64,000 nt of DNA, from contig NZ_BCVQ01000020.1 of assembly GCF_001591825.1 (NCBI RefSeq), positions 1 through 64,000 of the forward strand, given 5' to 3'. The notes under the pieces are model-generated. The model saw only the letters and a list, made by a program, of their open reading frames with translations, made no database searches and was not told where the DNA came from. This DNA comes from Rossellomorea vietnamensis NBRC 101237 (GTDB taxonomy: Bacteria; Bacillota; Bacilli; Bacillales; Bacillaceae_B). Positions 42,521-50,522 of this stretch are shown piece by piece (position 1 is the first letter of the stretch; every line of letters starts with the position of its first letter). The position numbers and the translations under genes are program-made.

Positions 42521-43145
42521 AGTAGTATTTGTAGATGATCATGAAATGGTGAGGATCGGTGTATCATCTTATTTGTCGGCCCAGGCGGATATCGATGTCG
42601 TAGGGGAAGCGTCAGATGGGAAAGAAGGTGTACAACTGGCCTTAGAACTGCGGCCGGATATCATCCTGATGGACCTTGTGATGAAGGAAATGGACGGGAT
42701 TCAGGCGACGAAAGAAATCATCCGGGAGTGGCCGGATGCGAAAATCATCATTGTGACAAGCTTTCTCGATGATGATAAGGTGTATCCCGCCCTTGAAGCG
42801 GGAGCCGTCAGTTATATGCTGAAAACATCGAAGGCCAGTGAAATCGCAGAAGCGGTTCGCAAAACCTATAACGGACAGTCGATCCTCGAGCCCGAAGTGA
42901 CGGGGAAGATGATGACACGGATGAGGCAGAAGACTGTTTCCCATCCCCACGAGGAATTGACGAACCGGGAGCTTGAAATCCTCCTTCTCATGACTCAGGG
43001 GAAAACGAATCAGGAAATTGCGGATGAATTATTCATCGCCCTGAAAACAGTGAAAACCCACGTGAGCAACATCCTGTCGAAGCTCGGAGTACAGGACCGG
43101 ACCCAGGCCGTCATCTATGCCTTTAAACATGATCTCGCTAAATAA
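42513..43145 (+). CDS. liaR: LiaR response regulator
   Basis: A 210-aa NarL/LuxR-type response regulator. The receiver domain begins [15 protein letters not shown], has the phosphorylation site Asp54 in [11 protein letters not shown] and the conserved Lys near [12 protein letters not shown]. The LuxR helix-turn-helix is at the C-terminus ([20 protein letters not shown]). The ATG at 42513 has AAGGTG 6 bases upstream and overlaps the liaS stop; an in-frame ATG at 42498 is weaker. It activates liaIH under cell-envelope stress. Confidence 0.93.
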   Translation: MIKVVFVDDHEMVRIGVSSYLSAQADIDVVGEASDGKEGVQLALELRPDIILMDLVMKEMDGIQATKEIIREWPDAKIIIVTSFLDDDKVYPALEAGAVSYMLKTSKASEIAEAVRKTYNGQSILEPEVTGKMMTRMRQKTVSHPHEELTNRELEILLLMTQGKTNQEIADELFIALKTVKTHVSNILSKLGVQDRTQAVIYAFKHDLAK

Positions 43146-43151
43146 TATAAG

Positions 43152-43191
43152 AAAAGTGACCCAAAATGAAAACTTTTGGGTCACTTTTTCG
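43152..43191 (+). terminator. Terminator of the lia operon
   Basis: AAAAGTGACCCAAAA and TTTTGGGTCACTTTT form a perfect 15-bp stem with a 7-base loop, followed by T. Confidence 0.9.
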
Positions 43192-43366
43192 TATAGAAAG
43201 AAGAAGGCAGAGAGCATCAAATGCAAATGGGACCATCTGAATAGGCATAGGATGCTGATAGTAAATTAGTACAGGAAAATGACAAATATTTCATCAACTG
43301 AAGGAGGAATAATGTTAAAATAAGCGATATATTGTAAAAATTTGAAAAATAGCGGAGGATCAGAAT

Positions 43367-44293
43367 ATGAACGCACAATTCAGTAAACCAAAGCGATTCG
43401 GTGAAATACTGGATCATACATTTCGACTTAGTAAGAACCATTTCAAAGATTTTTTCCTGATTGTCCTTGTATTATTGGGACCTGTCTATTTGTTGCAGGC
43501 TCTCATTGATCTTGCGTCGGGAGTCAGTTTCTTTAGAACAACAGGATCGGGGGAAACCTGGTTCGAAGGAATTGTCAACAGCTTTTCAGGAGAGTTTTCA
43601 CCTGAGGAAGGGCCGGCTGTGAATGTGGGAGCAGAACTCGGCGCGGCACTGATTGGTCTTATCACGATGATTCTGTCACCGATCGCCCAGGCGGCGATAT
43701 TGTTCACCATGAATCATATGAGGAAAAATGAAGATTACTCGGTCAAGCTGGTCATCAAAGAAGGATTCTCCCGTTTTTGGCCGATCATCGGAAGCAGTAT
43801 CCTATTCGGATTGATCGTGTTTGGATTCATCTTTGTCCCTATTTTCACAATCGGGATCGCTGGGGTATTCAGTGCTGCCTTATTTGATACAGGTGTCGGG
43901 GTAATCATTACGATCATCGTCTTATTCCTCCTCATTGCGGCTGTAGTCGCTTATCTCTTGACACGATGGAGCTTCTATCTGGGAGCGGCGGCCATTGAGC
44001 ATGACGCACCCGGACTTGGAAGAAGCTGGAGACTGACGAAAAAGCGCACATTCACCATCATTGGATTGTATATTGTGTTCGGTCTGATCATCGGGATCGT
44101 CAATACCGCATTTGAATTGACGTTCGGCCTGGTATTGGGGAATAGTGTTTTATACGGGATGATCCTCAATGTGGTGACATTATTTACGACCATGCTGTTC
44201 GCTGTTGGTTTCGGAGTGATGTTCTTTGACTTGAAAACAAGGCATGACGCGGATGATTTAAATGAAATGATCGATGACTATACGACGATTTAA
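43367..44293 (+). CDS. Polytopic membrane protein, 308 aa
   Basis: A membrane protein with about six hydrophobic segments and a conserved opening PKRFGEILDHTFRLSKNHFKD, seen in membrane proteins related to the membrane part of glycerophosphodiesterases. No catalytic domain is attached. GGAGG precedes the ATG. It is the first gene of a cluster continuing with DUF4129, DUF4350, MoxR and DUF58 genes, 50-odd bases apart from the next gene. Its role is unknown; a structural or assembly function in the membrane is possible. Confidence 0.75.
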   Translation: MNAQFSKPKRFGEILDHTFRLSKNHFKDFFLIVLVLLGPVYLLQALIDLASGVSFFRTTGSGETWFEGIVNSFSGEFSPEEGPAVNVGAELGAALIGLITMILSPIAQAAILFTMNHMRKNEDYSVKLVIKEGFSRFWPIIGSSILFGLIVFGFIFVPIFTIGIAGVFSAALFDTGVGVIITIIVLFLLIAAVVAYLLTRWSFYLGAAAIEHDAPGLGRSWRLTKKRTFTIIGLYIVFGLIIGIVNTAFELTFGLVLGNSVLYGMILNVVTLFTTMLFAVGFGVMFFDLKTRHDADDLNEMIDDYTTI

Positions 44294-44347
44294 CCAAGGA
44301 AGTAAACAGTCTGTCCCGGGGACCCGGGCTTTTGATCTGAAAGCTAG

Positions 44348-44986
44348 GTGAAAAAAGTGTTGAATGAAAACAGAGCAAGGGATCAACTCGAAGAAATCCT
44401 TGAAGGGGAAGAATACAAAGCCTACCTTCAGGATCATCAGGGCCTGCTGTCGGGCTTGTGGGAAAAGGCAAAGGAATGGATCAGGGATCTGCTCGGAAAT
44501 ATTGACCCTTCTCTTGAGCCGACAGGCGGGGCGGCATCGGGGATCCTGATCACACTCATTGTCATCGTTGTGGGCATCCTTCTCCTCATCGCATTCAATG
44601 CGGTGCGAAACGGGGTGAGAAGGCGCAAGTTCCGTTCGAACAAGCCCCTTCAATCCATGAATGAGATGGAATGGTCTTATACAAGGCATCTTGAGGAAGC
44701 CCGTAAGCATGAGGACCTGGGTGATTATTCGAAAGCCACCCGTCATATGTTCCTTGCATTGCTTCTGTACTTTCACGAAAGGGAGTATCTGGAGGCGCGC
44801 GTGTGGAAGACGAACTGGGAGTATTACGAGGAGCTTCGTAAAGTGAATCAAAGATGGGCGGATCGATTCTACCGGCTTGCCCTCTTATTTGACGAGGTTG
44901 CGTATGGTGAACGTGAAGTGGAAAAAGAGGAGTATCTTCACTATAAACAGGAAGCCCGCAGCTGGTTGGAAAATGGAGATTCATAG
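44348..44986 (+). CDS. DUF4129-domain membrane protein
   Basis: A ~210-aa protein with one transmembrane helix (about residues 65-90, SGILITLIVIVVGILLLIAF) and a C-terminal cytoplasmic helical DUF4129 domain (YTRHLEEARKHEDLGDYSKA; ALLLYFHERE). The start is ambiguous: GTG 44348 overlaps its own AGGTG, so GTG 44357 or TTG 44360, in frame and 6-9 bases after AGGTG, is more likely. DUF4129 proteins usually occur, as here, beside MoxR ATPases, DUF58 and DUF4350 proteins. Confidence 0.78.
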   Translation: MKKVLNENRARDQLEEILEGEEYKAYLQDHQGLLSGLWEKAKEWIRDLLGNIDPSLEPTGGAASGILITLIVIVVGILLLIAFNAVRNGVRRRKFRSNKPLQSMNEMEWSYTRHLEEARKHEDLGDYSKATRHMFLALLLYFHEREYLEARVWKTNWEYYEELRKVNQRWADRFYRLALLFDEVAYGEREVEKEEYLHYKQEARSWLENGDS

Positions 44987-45022
44987 ATGGACAGTGTAAG
45001 GGAAAGGAGGTAGGATCGGGCA

Positions 45023-46150
45023 TTGAAGTTAACTATAAAAAGGTGGATCCCCCTGGTGGGTCTTCTTGGTGTATTCATCGTGATCGGGGTCTTTCTTTCT
45101 CCGGAAAAGCTGAAGGAGTATCCGGCCTACGTATCAGAATCCCCCTCGCCAACAGGGATAAAGGCCCTTTACACCTATTTGGAAAACGAAGGGGATGCCA
45201 TTTCCAGATGGTCCCTTTCACCTGACCGGTTGTCAAAAAAAGAAACCGGACAGCTTCTGATCATGGCGGAGCCCTTTACAGTCCCGGATCAGGAAGAAAT
45301 GGAAGAATACGAGGATTTCATGAGGCGGGGAAATACCATCCTCCTTCTGAAGGATAATCCAAAAGGGATGTTCGATATCAAGACGGAAATGATAGACAGC
45401 CCCATTCTTCCCCTTGTACGTGACGGGAAAGGAAATACATATGAAACGGATGCTTTATCAGGCGTCCGCCTTGAGGAAGAGACGGGAGATCAGGTCCTCC
45501 TGGATGATGTGGATGGAACGATCGCCTACAAAACGGACGTGGGTCAGGGGTCACTCATTGTTTCCACCACACCTGCCTGGATGACAAACGGCAGTATCCT
45601 TGAGAAGGATCATCTTTCTCTGATCCTTCTTTTGTTAAAAGAGGCTGGTGCACAAGAGGGGACCATCCTCTTTGATGAATTCCTCCACGGCGGAGAAAGC
45701 GGGGCAACTCTTGCGACTCTATACCCGCAATGGTTATTGCTCCTGCTTCTTCAATCGGCCATCTTCACCTTACTCGGGCTATGGATGCAGGGGAAACGGT
45801 TCGGGGGCATCCTCACCCCCCGGGAGGAAACGGTCCGGTTCAGCGATGAACGAATCAAGGCCCTATCAGCGTGGTACTTGAAAGGGAAACAGTACAAGGC
45901 TTCCCTTCTGATCCAGTCTGATTATGTAAGACTCCTGTTCCAGGAACGGTGGGGGATCCCGACGAGTAAAGAGTGGGAGGACTTGAAAGAACCACTGGCA
46001 CGGAGACTGCAAACCGTCTCCGAAAAGGAAATCGCCTCCTTTTTAATGGGGATAAAGGGTGTGCAGAATAAAGATAGAATCAGTAAACAGGAATACATCA
46101 TGTGGTCGAAAAGATTAGAATTATTCAGGAAAGAGGTGGAGGATCGTTGA
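45023..46150 (+). CDS. DUF4350-domain membrane protein
   Basis: A 375-aa protein with a transmembrane helix near the N-terminus (residues about 10-27) and another after the central domain (WLLLLLLQSAIFTLLGLWM). The DUF4350 domain (SPSPTGIKALYTYLENEGDA; LLLKDNPKGMFD) resembles a glutamine-amidotransferase-like fold lacking catalytic residues. A TTG start lies 12 bases after AAAGGAGG. It overlaps the MoxR gene through TTGA, so the two are translationally coupled. Confidence 0.8.
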   Translation: MKLTIKRWIPLVGLLGVFIVIGVFLSPEKLKEYPAYVSESPSPTGIKALYTYLENEGDAISRWSLSPDRLSKKETGQLLIMAEPFTVPDQEEMEEYEDFMRRGNTILLLKDNPKGMFDIKTEMIDSPILPLVRDGKGNTYETDALSGVRLEEETGDQVLLDDVDGTIAYKTDVGQGSLIVSTTPAWMTNGSILEKDHLSLILLLLKEAGAQEGTILFDEFLHGGESGATLATLYPQWLLLLLLQSAIFTLLGLWMQGKRFGGILTPREETVRFSDERIKALSAWYLKGKQYKASLLIQSDYVRLLFQERWGIPTSKEWEDLKEPLARRLQTVSEKEIASFLMGIKGVQNKDRISKQEYIMWSKRLELFRKEVEDR

Positions 46151-47076
46151 AACCAGAAATCACATCCTTAATGGAGATATTTGAAGAGCGCATCGTAGGA
46201 CAGGGGACGAATCTTAAACTCTTGCTGTCTTCGATTCTCGCAGGAGGACATGTATTGATCGAAGGGGTCCCGGGCACCGGGAAGACTCAAATGGTCAAAA
46301 CATTGTCCCGTTTGCTTGGAGGAAGCTTTAACCGGATTCAATTCACCCCGGACCTGCTGCCGAGTGACATAACGGGAAGTACGATTTATAACATGAAGGA
46401 CAACCGTTTCCAAACGATTAAGGGACCGATTTTCACCAACGTCCTATTAGCCGATGAAATCAACCGGACACCGGCGAAGACCCAGGCGGCACTCCTTGAA
46501 GCCATGGAAGAAAAACAGGTAACGATCCAAGGATCGACGTACCCCCTTGAAGAGGTATTCTTTGTCGTGGCAACCCAGAATCCGATTGAATTCGAAGGTA
46601 CCTACCCGCTTCCCGAAGCTCAGCAGGACCGATTTCTGTTCAAGCTCGATATTGATTTCCCTTCATTTGAAGAAGAGAAATCGGTTTTAAAACAGGTGAT
46701 CGAGAATCACGTGGACCGGAGTGAAGTGGGCGCTGTCCTCGACATTGAAACCTTCTTATCCATCAGGAAAGAAATCGAGGAGGTCACCCTGAGCGACGCG
46801 GTATTGGATTATATCATGCAAATCGTCAGGAAAACCCGGGAAACGGAGACGATCCGCTTCGGTGCAAGTACAAGGGCGGCCATTTCCATCGGGAAGGCAG
46901 GCAGGTCATGGGCCTATCTGTCAGGGCGGGACTATGTCACCCCTGATGATATAAAAATGGTGGCAAGACCGGCCCTCAGACATCGCATCCAGCTATCCCC
47001 GCACGTAGAATTGGAGGGACTGACCATTGACCAAGTCATCCAGGAGCTTATTGGGTCGATTACTGTTCCAAGATAA
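46147..47076 (+). CDS. MoxR-family AAA+ ATPase
   Basis: A 309-aa MoxR-type ATPase, a chaperone-like partner of von Willebrand/DUF58 proteins. Motifs are Walker A GVPGTGKTQ, Walker B LLADEINRTPAKTQAALLEA, sensor I VVATQNPIEFEGTYPLPEAQ and sensor II in GASTRAAISIGKAGRSWA. I choose the TTG at 46147, which follows GAGGTGGAGG and overlaps the DUF4350 stop, over the upstream ATG at 46102. It is followed by, and overlaps, the DUF58 gene. Confidence 0.92.
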   Translation: MKPEITSLMEIFEERIVGQGTNLKLLLSSILAGGHVLIEGVPGTGKTQMVKTLSRLLGGSFNRIQFTPDLLPSDITGSTIYNMKDNRFQTIKGPIFTNVLLADEINRTPAKTQAALLEAMEEKQVTIQGSTYPLEEVFFVVATQNPIEFEGTYPLPEAQQDRFLFKLDIDFPSFEEEKSVLKQVIENHVDRSEVGAVLDIETFLSIRKEIEEVTLSDAVLDYIMQIVRKTRETETIRFGASTRAAISIGKAGRSWAYLSGRDYVTPDDIKMVARPALRHRIQLSPHVELEGLTIDQVIQELIGSITVPR

Positions 47077-48385
47077 GGGGATCCTGCCGACTGGGCGTCT
47101 GCTCGTCGTGTACGCATGCTTTTCAGGTATCCTTTTTGCAGGCACGCTGGTTGGGCTGTCATGGACATGGATCTTTGTATTGAATGCTTTGTTTCTCGTT
47201 TTGAGTCTCATCGATTTAACGTTCTCTCCTTCAAAGAAAAATATTGAAGTGAAGAGGAGCATCCCTGATCAAATGGAAAGGGGACTGGATTATACGGTCG
47301 AGTTAACGATCCATAACACATCGGATCGGGATATGACGTATCGTCTCTTGGACGGGACACCGCAAAGCTTTCAAACCGCATTCCCGCTTGAAGGGAAGCT
47401 ATCCGGACATTCAACTGCTAAGCCCTCTTACCATGTGGTGACCCCTGTACGCGGGGACTATGAGTTAACCCGGCTCTATTTCCGCTACCGGAGCTCACTG
47501 GGACTATGGGAGAAACAAAAAACCGTTGAAACGGTGGAGAAGGTGAAAGTCATCCCCGATCTCACTGAAACGAGAAAGGTACTCGAAGATGCCCAGCGGT
47601 TTTTACTGTATGAAGGGGTGAAAATCCGGAAGATGCAGAGTGGGGCAGGGGAGTTTTCGAAAATCAGGAATTACGTCGTCGGGGATGATCCAAGAAAGAT
47701 CAACTGGCGTCAAACGGCAAAGCTCAGAGAAGTGATGACGAATGAATATGAACCTGAGCATGGAAAGTATATCACGATTCTCATTGATTGCGGACGGATG
47801 ATGGGGGCGGAGCTGAAGAAAGGGAACCGTCTGGAGAGGTCCCTTGAAGCCGCCATGACCGTCACGGCGGCTGCCCTTCAGAACGGGGACTATGTTTCGG
47901 TCCTCGCTTTCAGTAAGAATGTGAAGGTCTACATCCCGCCTGCCAAAGGGATGGCGCATCTTCAGACCATCCTCCACCGCATTTATAATCTCGAGGTGGA
48001 CGCGGCGGAATCCAATTATGCCGCCGTCCTCCATTACGTCCAGACGGTCCAGAAGAAACGGAGTCTGCTGTTATTATTCAGTGATATCCACACATTCCTC
48101 CATGAAGATAATGCTCTCTATTATCTGCAGCGACTGCGCAGGCAGCATCTCTTTTTAATGATCGGGATCGAAGATGACATGTTGGTGAAAAGGATCAAAT
48201 CGGAGCCGGTTGACGAGATCCAGGTGATGATGAAGAGTATGGCCCAGAAACAGATGCTCGTTAAAAAGAGGGAGAAATCCAAGTGGGAAAAACAGGGCCT
48301 CCTGATGGTGGAGGCCCGTGAAGAGAAACTGGCAACGACGGCCGTTTCGTACTATATAGATCTGATGAACCGCGGATTAGTGTAG
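47051..48385 (+). CDS. DUF58-domain (vWA-like) protein
   Basis: A ~444-aa protein with two N-terminal membrane helices (LLVVYACFSGILFAGTLVGL and a second following) and a C-terminal DUF58/vWA-like domain (GEFSKIRNYVVGDDPRKINW, then TILIDCGRMMGAELKKGNRL, a MIDAS-like DxG-x-S variant). AGGAG lies just before TTG 47051; an upstream TTG at 47027 lacks a comparable site. It overlaps moxR by about 26 bases and the convergent SpoIIM-like gene by 9. It probably works with MoxR in assembling or activating a membrane complex. Confidence 0.88.
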   Translation: MGRLLFQDKGILPTGRLLVVYACFSGILFAGTLVGLSWTWIFVLNALFLVLSLIDLTFSPSKKNIEVKRSIPDQMERGLDYTVELTIHNTSDRDMTYRLLDGTPQSFQTAFPLEGKLSGHSTAKPSYHVVTPVRGDYELTRLYFRYRSSLGLWEKQKTVETVEKVKVIPDLTETRKVLEDAQRFLLYEGVKIRKMQSGAGEFSKIRNYVVGDDPRKINWRQTAKLREVMTNEYEPEHGKYITILIDCGRMMGAELKKGNRLERSLEAAMTVTAAALQNGDYVSVLAFSKNVKVYIPPAKGMAHLQTILHRIYNLEVDAAESNYAAVLHYVQTVQKKRSLLLLFSDIHTFLHEDNALYYLQRLRRQHLFLMIGIEDDMLVKRIKSEPVDEIQVMMKSMAQKQMLVKKREKSKWEKQGLLMVEAREEKLATTAVSYYIDLMNRGLV

Positions 48386-49333
48386 CCTGCTGAGTCGGAG
48401 CTTACCGATGGCCACATAGAGAATCAGTCCGGCAACCGTCAACAGAGCGACCATGTACTTCGCAGGAAGTGAAATCGCGGCCGGTGTGATGAAGCCTTCG
48501 ATGATCCCGGCGATGACAAATAGCGGGATCGTACCGAGGAGGAGCTGGACGGATCGCTTCGCCTGCTCCTTCAGTTGATATCCCCGCGTGAAGCGTCCTG
48601 GGACGAAAAGCTTATAACCCATCAACAATCCCGCACCACCGGCTATGAAAATGGCCGTAAGCTCAATCATGCCGTGGGGGACGATATATGCCCAGAATTC
48701 GTAGCTCATTCCCTGATGCCAGAAGACGGCGGCAAGGGCACCGACAATGATGCCGTTGTAAACAAGCATATACATCGTCAATAAGCCGAAAGTGACACCT
48801 CCTGCAAAAGCAAGGAAGGCCACTTTGATATTATTGGTCATGATGGCAGCCGACATGATGGAAGAATTCACTTCCCCGTCACTTTTTCCCAGATTACCGG
48901 GATCCACTCCCTGAGACATTTCAGGGGGGAGGATGGAATAAAGATGCAGGGGATCATTCACGATGGAAAGAAAGGCACCCAGTGCACCGATCGTAAACAA
49001 GACCATTGCCAGGACAACGAATTTCCATTGGTCGAGAAGGAGACCGATAAACGTGGTGGAGAAAAAATGCCGGATTTGCTTTCCGCTCGTGATCTGATCT
49101 TTATAAAAAAGATTGTGAGATTTTGACACGAGTCCGTTTAAATAATCCGTCACTTCTTCTTCGGGGAAATAGGTCTGGCTGTACGATAAATTCTGGGCAG
49201 CCTTTTGATAGAGGCGATTGAACTGATCGATGGACGTCCCCGTCATATTCTTTCTTTTTCGCAACGTTCCGAGGAGATCCTCAAGAGACTTCCAATCATC
49301 CCGGTGCTGTTTGACAAATTGCTTCACTTTCAT
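48377..49333 (-). CDS. SpoIIM/DUF95-family membrane protein
   Basis: A 318-aa integral membrane protein of the stage II sporulation protein M family. The N-terminal ~75 residues are cytoplasmic and helical (LGTLRKRKNMTGTSIDQFNR). Five to six membrane segments follow, with the family motif YNGIIVGALAAVFWHQGMSY and FWAYIVPHGMIELTAIFIAG. AGGTG precedes the ATG. It is convergent with DUF58 and divergent from the RDD gene. SpoIIM-RDD-DUF58-MoxR-DUF4129-DUF4350 genes recur together in many Gram-positive bacteria, so it is treated as part of that cluster. Confidence 0.85.
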   Translation of the reverse strand: MKVKQFVKQHRDDWKSLEDLLGTLRKRKNMTGTSIDQFNRLYQKAAQNLSYSQTYFPEEEVTDYLNGLVSKSHNLFYKDQITSGKQIRHFFSTTFIGLLLDQWKFVVLAMVLFTIGALGAFLSIVNDPLHLYSILPPEMSQGVDPGNLGKSDGEVNSSIMSAAIMTNNIKVAFLAFAGGVTFGLLTMYMLVYNGIIVGALAAVFWHQGMSYEFWAYIVPHGMIELTAIFIAGGAGLLMGYKLFVPGRFTRGYQLKEQAKRSVQLLLGTIPLFVIAGIIEGFITPAAISLPAKYMVALLTVAGLILYVAIGKLRLSRLH

Positions 49334-49437
49334 TGTGACACCTACTCGTTCATTGGATTTCTTATCTCTTATTATAGTAAGTTTAGAAAAAAATAGAAAC
49401 TATTAAAGGTAAATTCAACCAAAAGGAGGGGATGGAT

Positions 49438-50241
49438 ATGCATGAAGAACAGGTCGATATCCGGACGCCCGAATATGTATCCCTGAAATTTCAGCCTGCG
49501 GGGCTTGGAAGCCGTGCCGCGGCCCTTATGATCGATCAAATCATCTTGACCATTGTGAACATTTTGATTGTGGTGCTCCTGTTTTTCGTTCTCGCAGACG
49601 ATAACCTGAAACTAAATATGTTCGATTTCAACTCAGTTCTCCTGGGGTTCTTCTTGATCACCATCTTTGTCATTAACTGGGGATATTTCTTTGCACTGGA
49701 GTACTTCTGGGGAGGGAAAACAGTGGGAAAACGGATGTTGGGCATCCGCGTGATACAGGAGAATGGACACAGTGTCACACTCTTATCCTGCTTCATCCGT
49801 AATCTGATGAGAATCATCGACATGCTCCCGGTCTCCTATTTTCTCGGAATGATCATGATCTTCCTTCACTCCAAGCATAAACGGCTGGGTGACATCGTCG
49901 CAGGAACCATCGTCGTGCATGAACGGCGGGTCAAAGGGAAGAGAAAAGAGAAAGCCATCGAAAAAGAAATCCGGCAGCGAGGGCTCAGGCAGGAAGACCT
50001 GTCAGTCGAAGAATGGACACTGAAGCAGCTCGGTACGAAAGAATGGAACCTGGTCAGGACGTACGCCAATCGCTTCCTGCAGCTGCCCCTTTCAGAGCGA
50101 AATCATTTAAGCAAAAAATTGGCCGATATCCTGTTTCCGAAACTGGGAATGGATATGGAGGGCAAGACGTATGAAGAACTTGAAAACACGCTTCTCCTTC
50201 TCTATTTGGCATTGAGGGAAGAATGGGAAATCGAATGGTAA
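49438..50241 (+). CDS. RDD-family membrane protein
   Basis: A 267-aa protein with an RDD domain: the name-giving Arg-Asp-Asp pattern appears as GLGSRAAALMIDQIILTIV, and a later Asn/Arg segment as CFIRNLMRIIDMLPVSYFLG. Three to four membrane helices are followed by a ~110-residue charged cytoplasmic tail. AAAGGAGGGG fits the ATG at 49438 best; ATG 49432 is too close. RDD proteins of this type sit beside SpoIIM/DUF58/MoxR genes; some RDD proteins are ion antiporters, but function here is unproven. Confidence 0.85.
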   Translation: MHEEQVDIRTPEYVSLKFQPAGLGSRAAALMIDQIILTIVNILIVVLLFFVLADDNLKLNMFDFNSVLLGFFLITIFVINWGYFFALEYFWGGKTVGKRMLGIRVIQENGHSVTLLSCFIRNLMRIIDMLPVSYFLGMIMIFLHSKHKRLGDIVAGTIVVHERRVKGKRKEKAIEKEIRQRGLRQEDLSVEEWTLKQLGTKEWNLVRTYANRFLQLPLSERNHLSKKLADILFPKLGMDMEGKTYEELENTLLLLYLALREEWEIEW

Positions 50242-50278
50242 AACGGCAGAGTCTGAAGAGGACTTTGCCGTTTTTTAT
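50241..50278 (+). terminator. Terminator after the RDD gene
   Basis: AACGGCA-AGTC and GACT-TGCCGTT arms followed by TTTTTTATT. The remaining 50279-50522 holds an AT-rich leader for the secreted PLD gene and no recognised site beyond AAACGTTTGTTT at 50318. Confidence 0.8.
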
Positions 50279-50522
50279 TGGGTCTTTATACCTGAATGGG
50301 GTTCTTCCTTTAACGTAAACGTTTGTTTCCAAATAGACCAAATCTATTAGTAAATAAAGTAAAACTAGTAGGAATATAGTGATGACGATTTACACAGAAT
50401 CTACAAAATTTACAAAATGGTTAGAAAAATCGTGTCCATTCTCCCCTTACATTACAAAATGCGACAAAATATACTTGAACTGTAATCATTTTAATATCTT
50501 TGCATTCTGAAAGGGGAAGGGC

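Noticed and set aside
48377-48385. Overlap of the convergent DUF58 and SpoIIM-like genes as a possible frameshift
   Set aside because: A 9-base tail-to-tail overlap is normal, and both proteins have full length.
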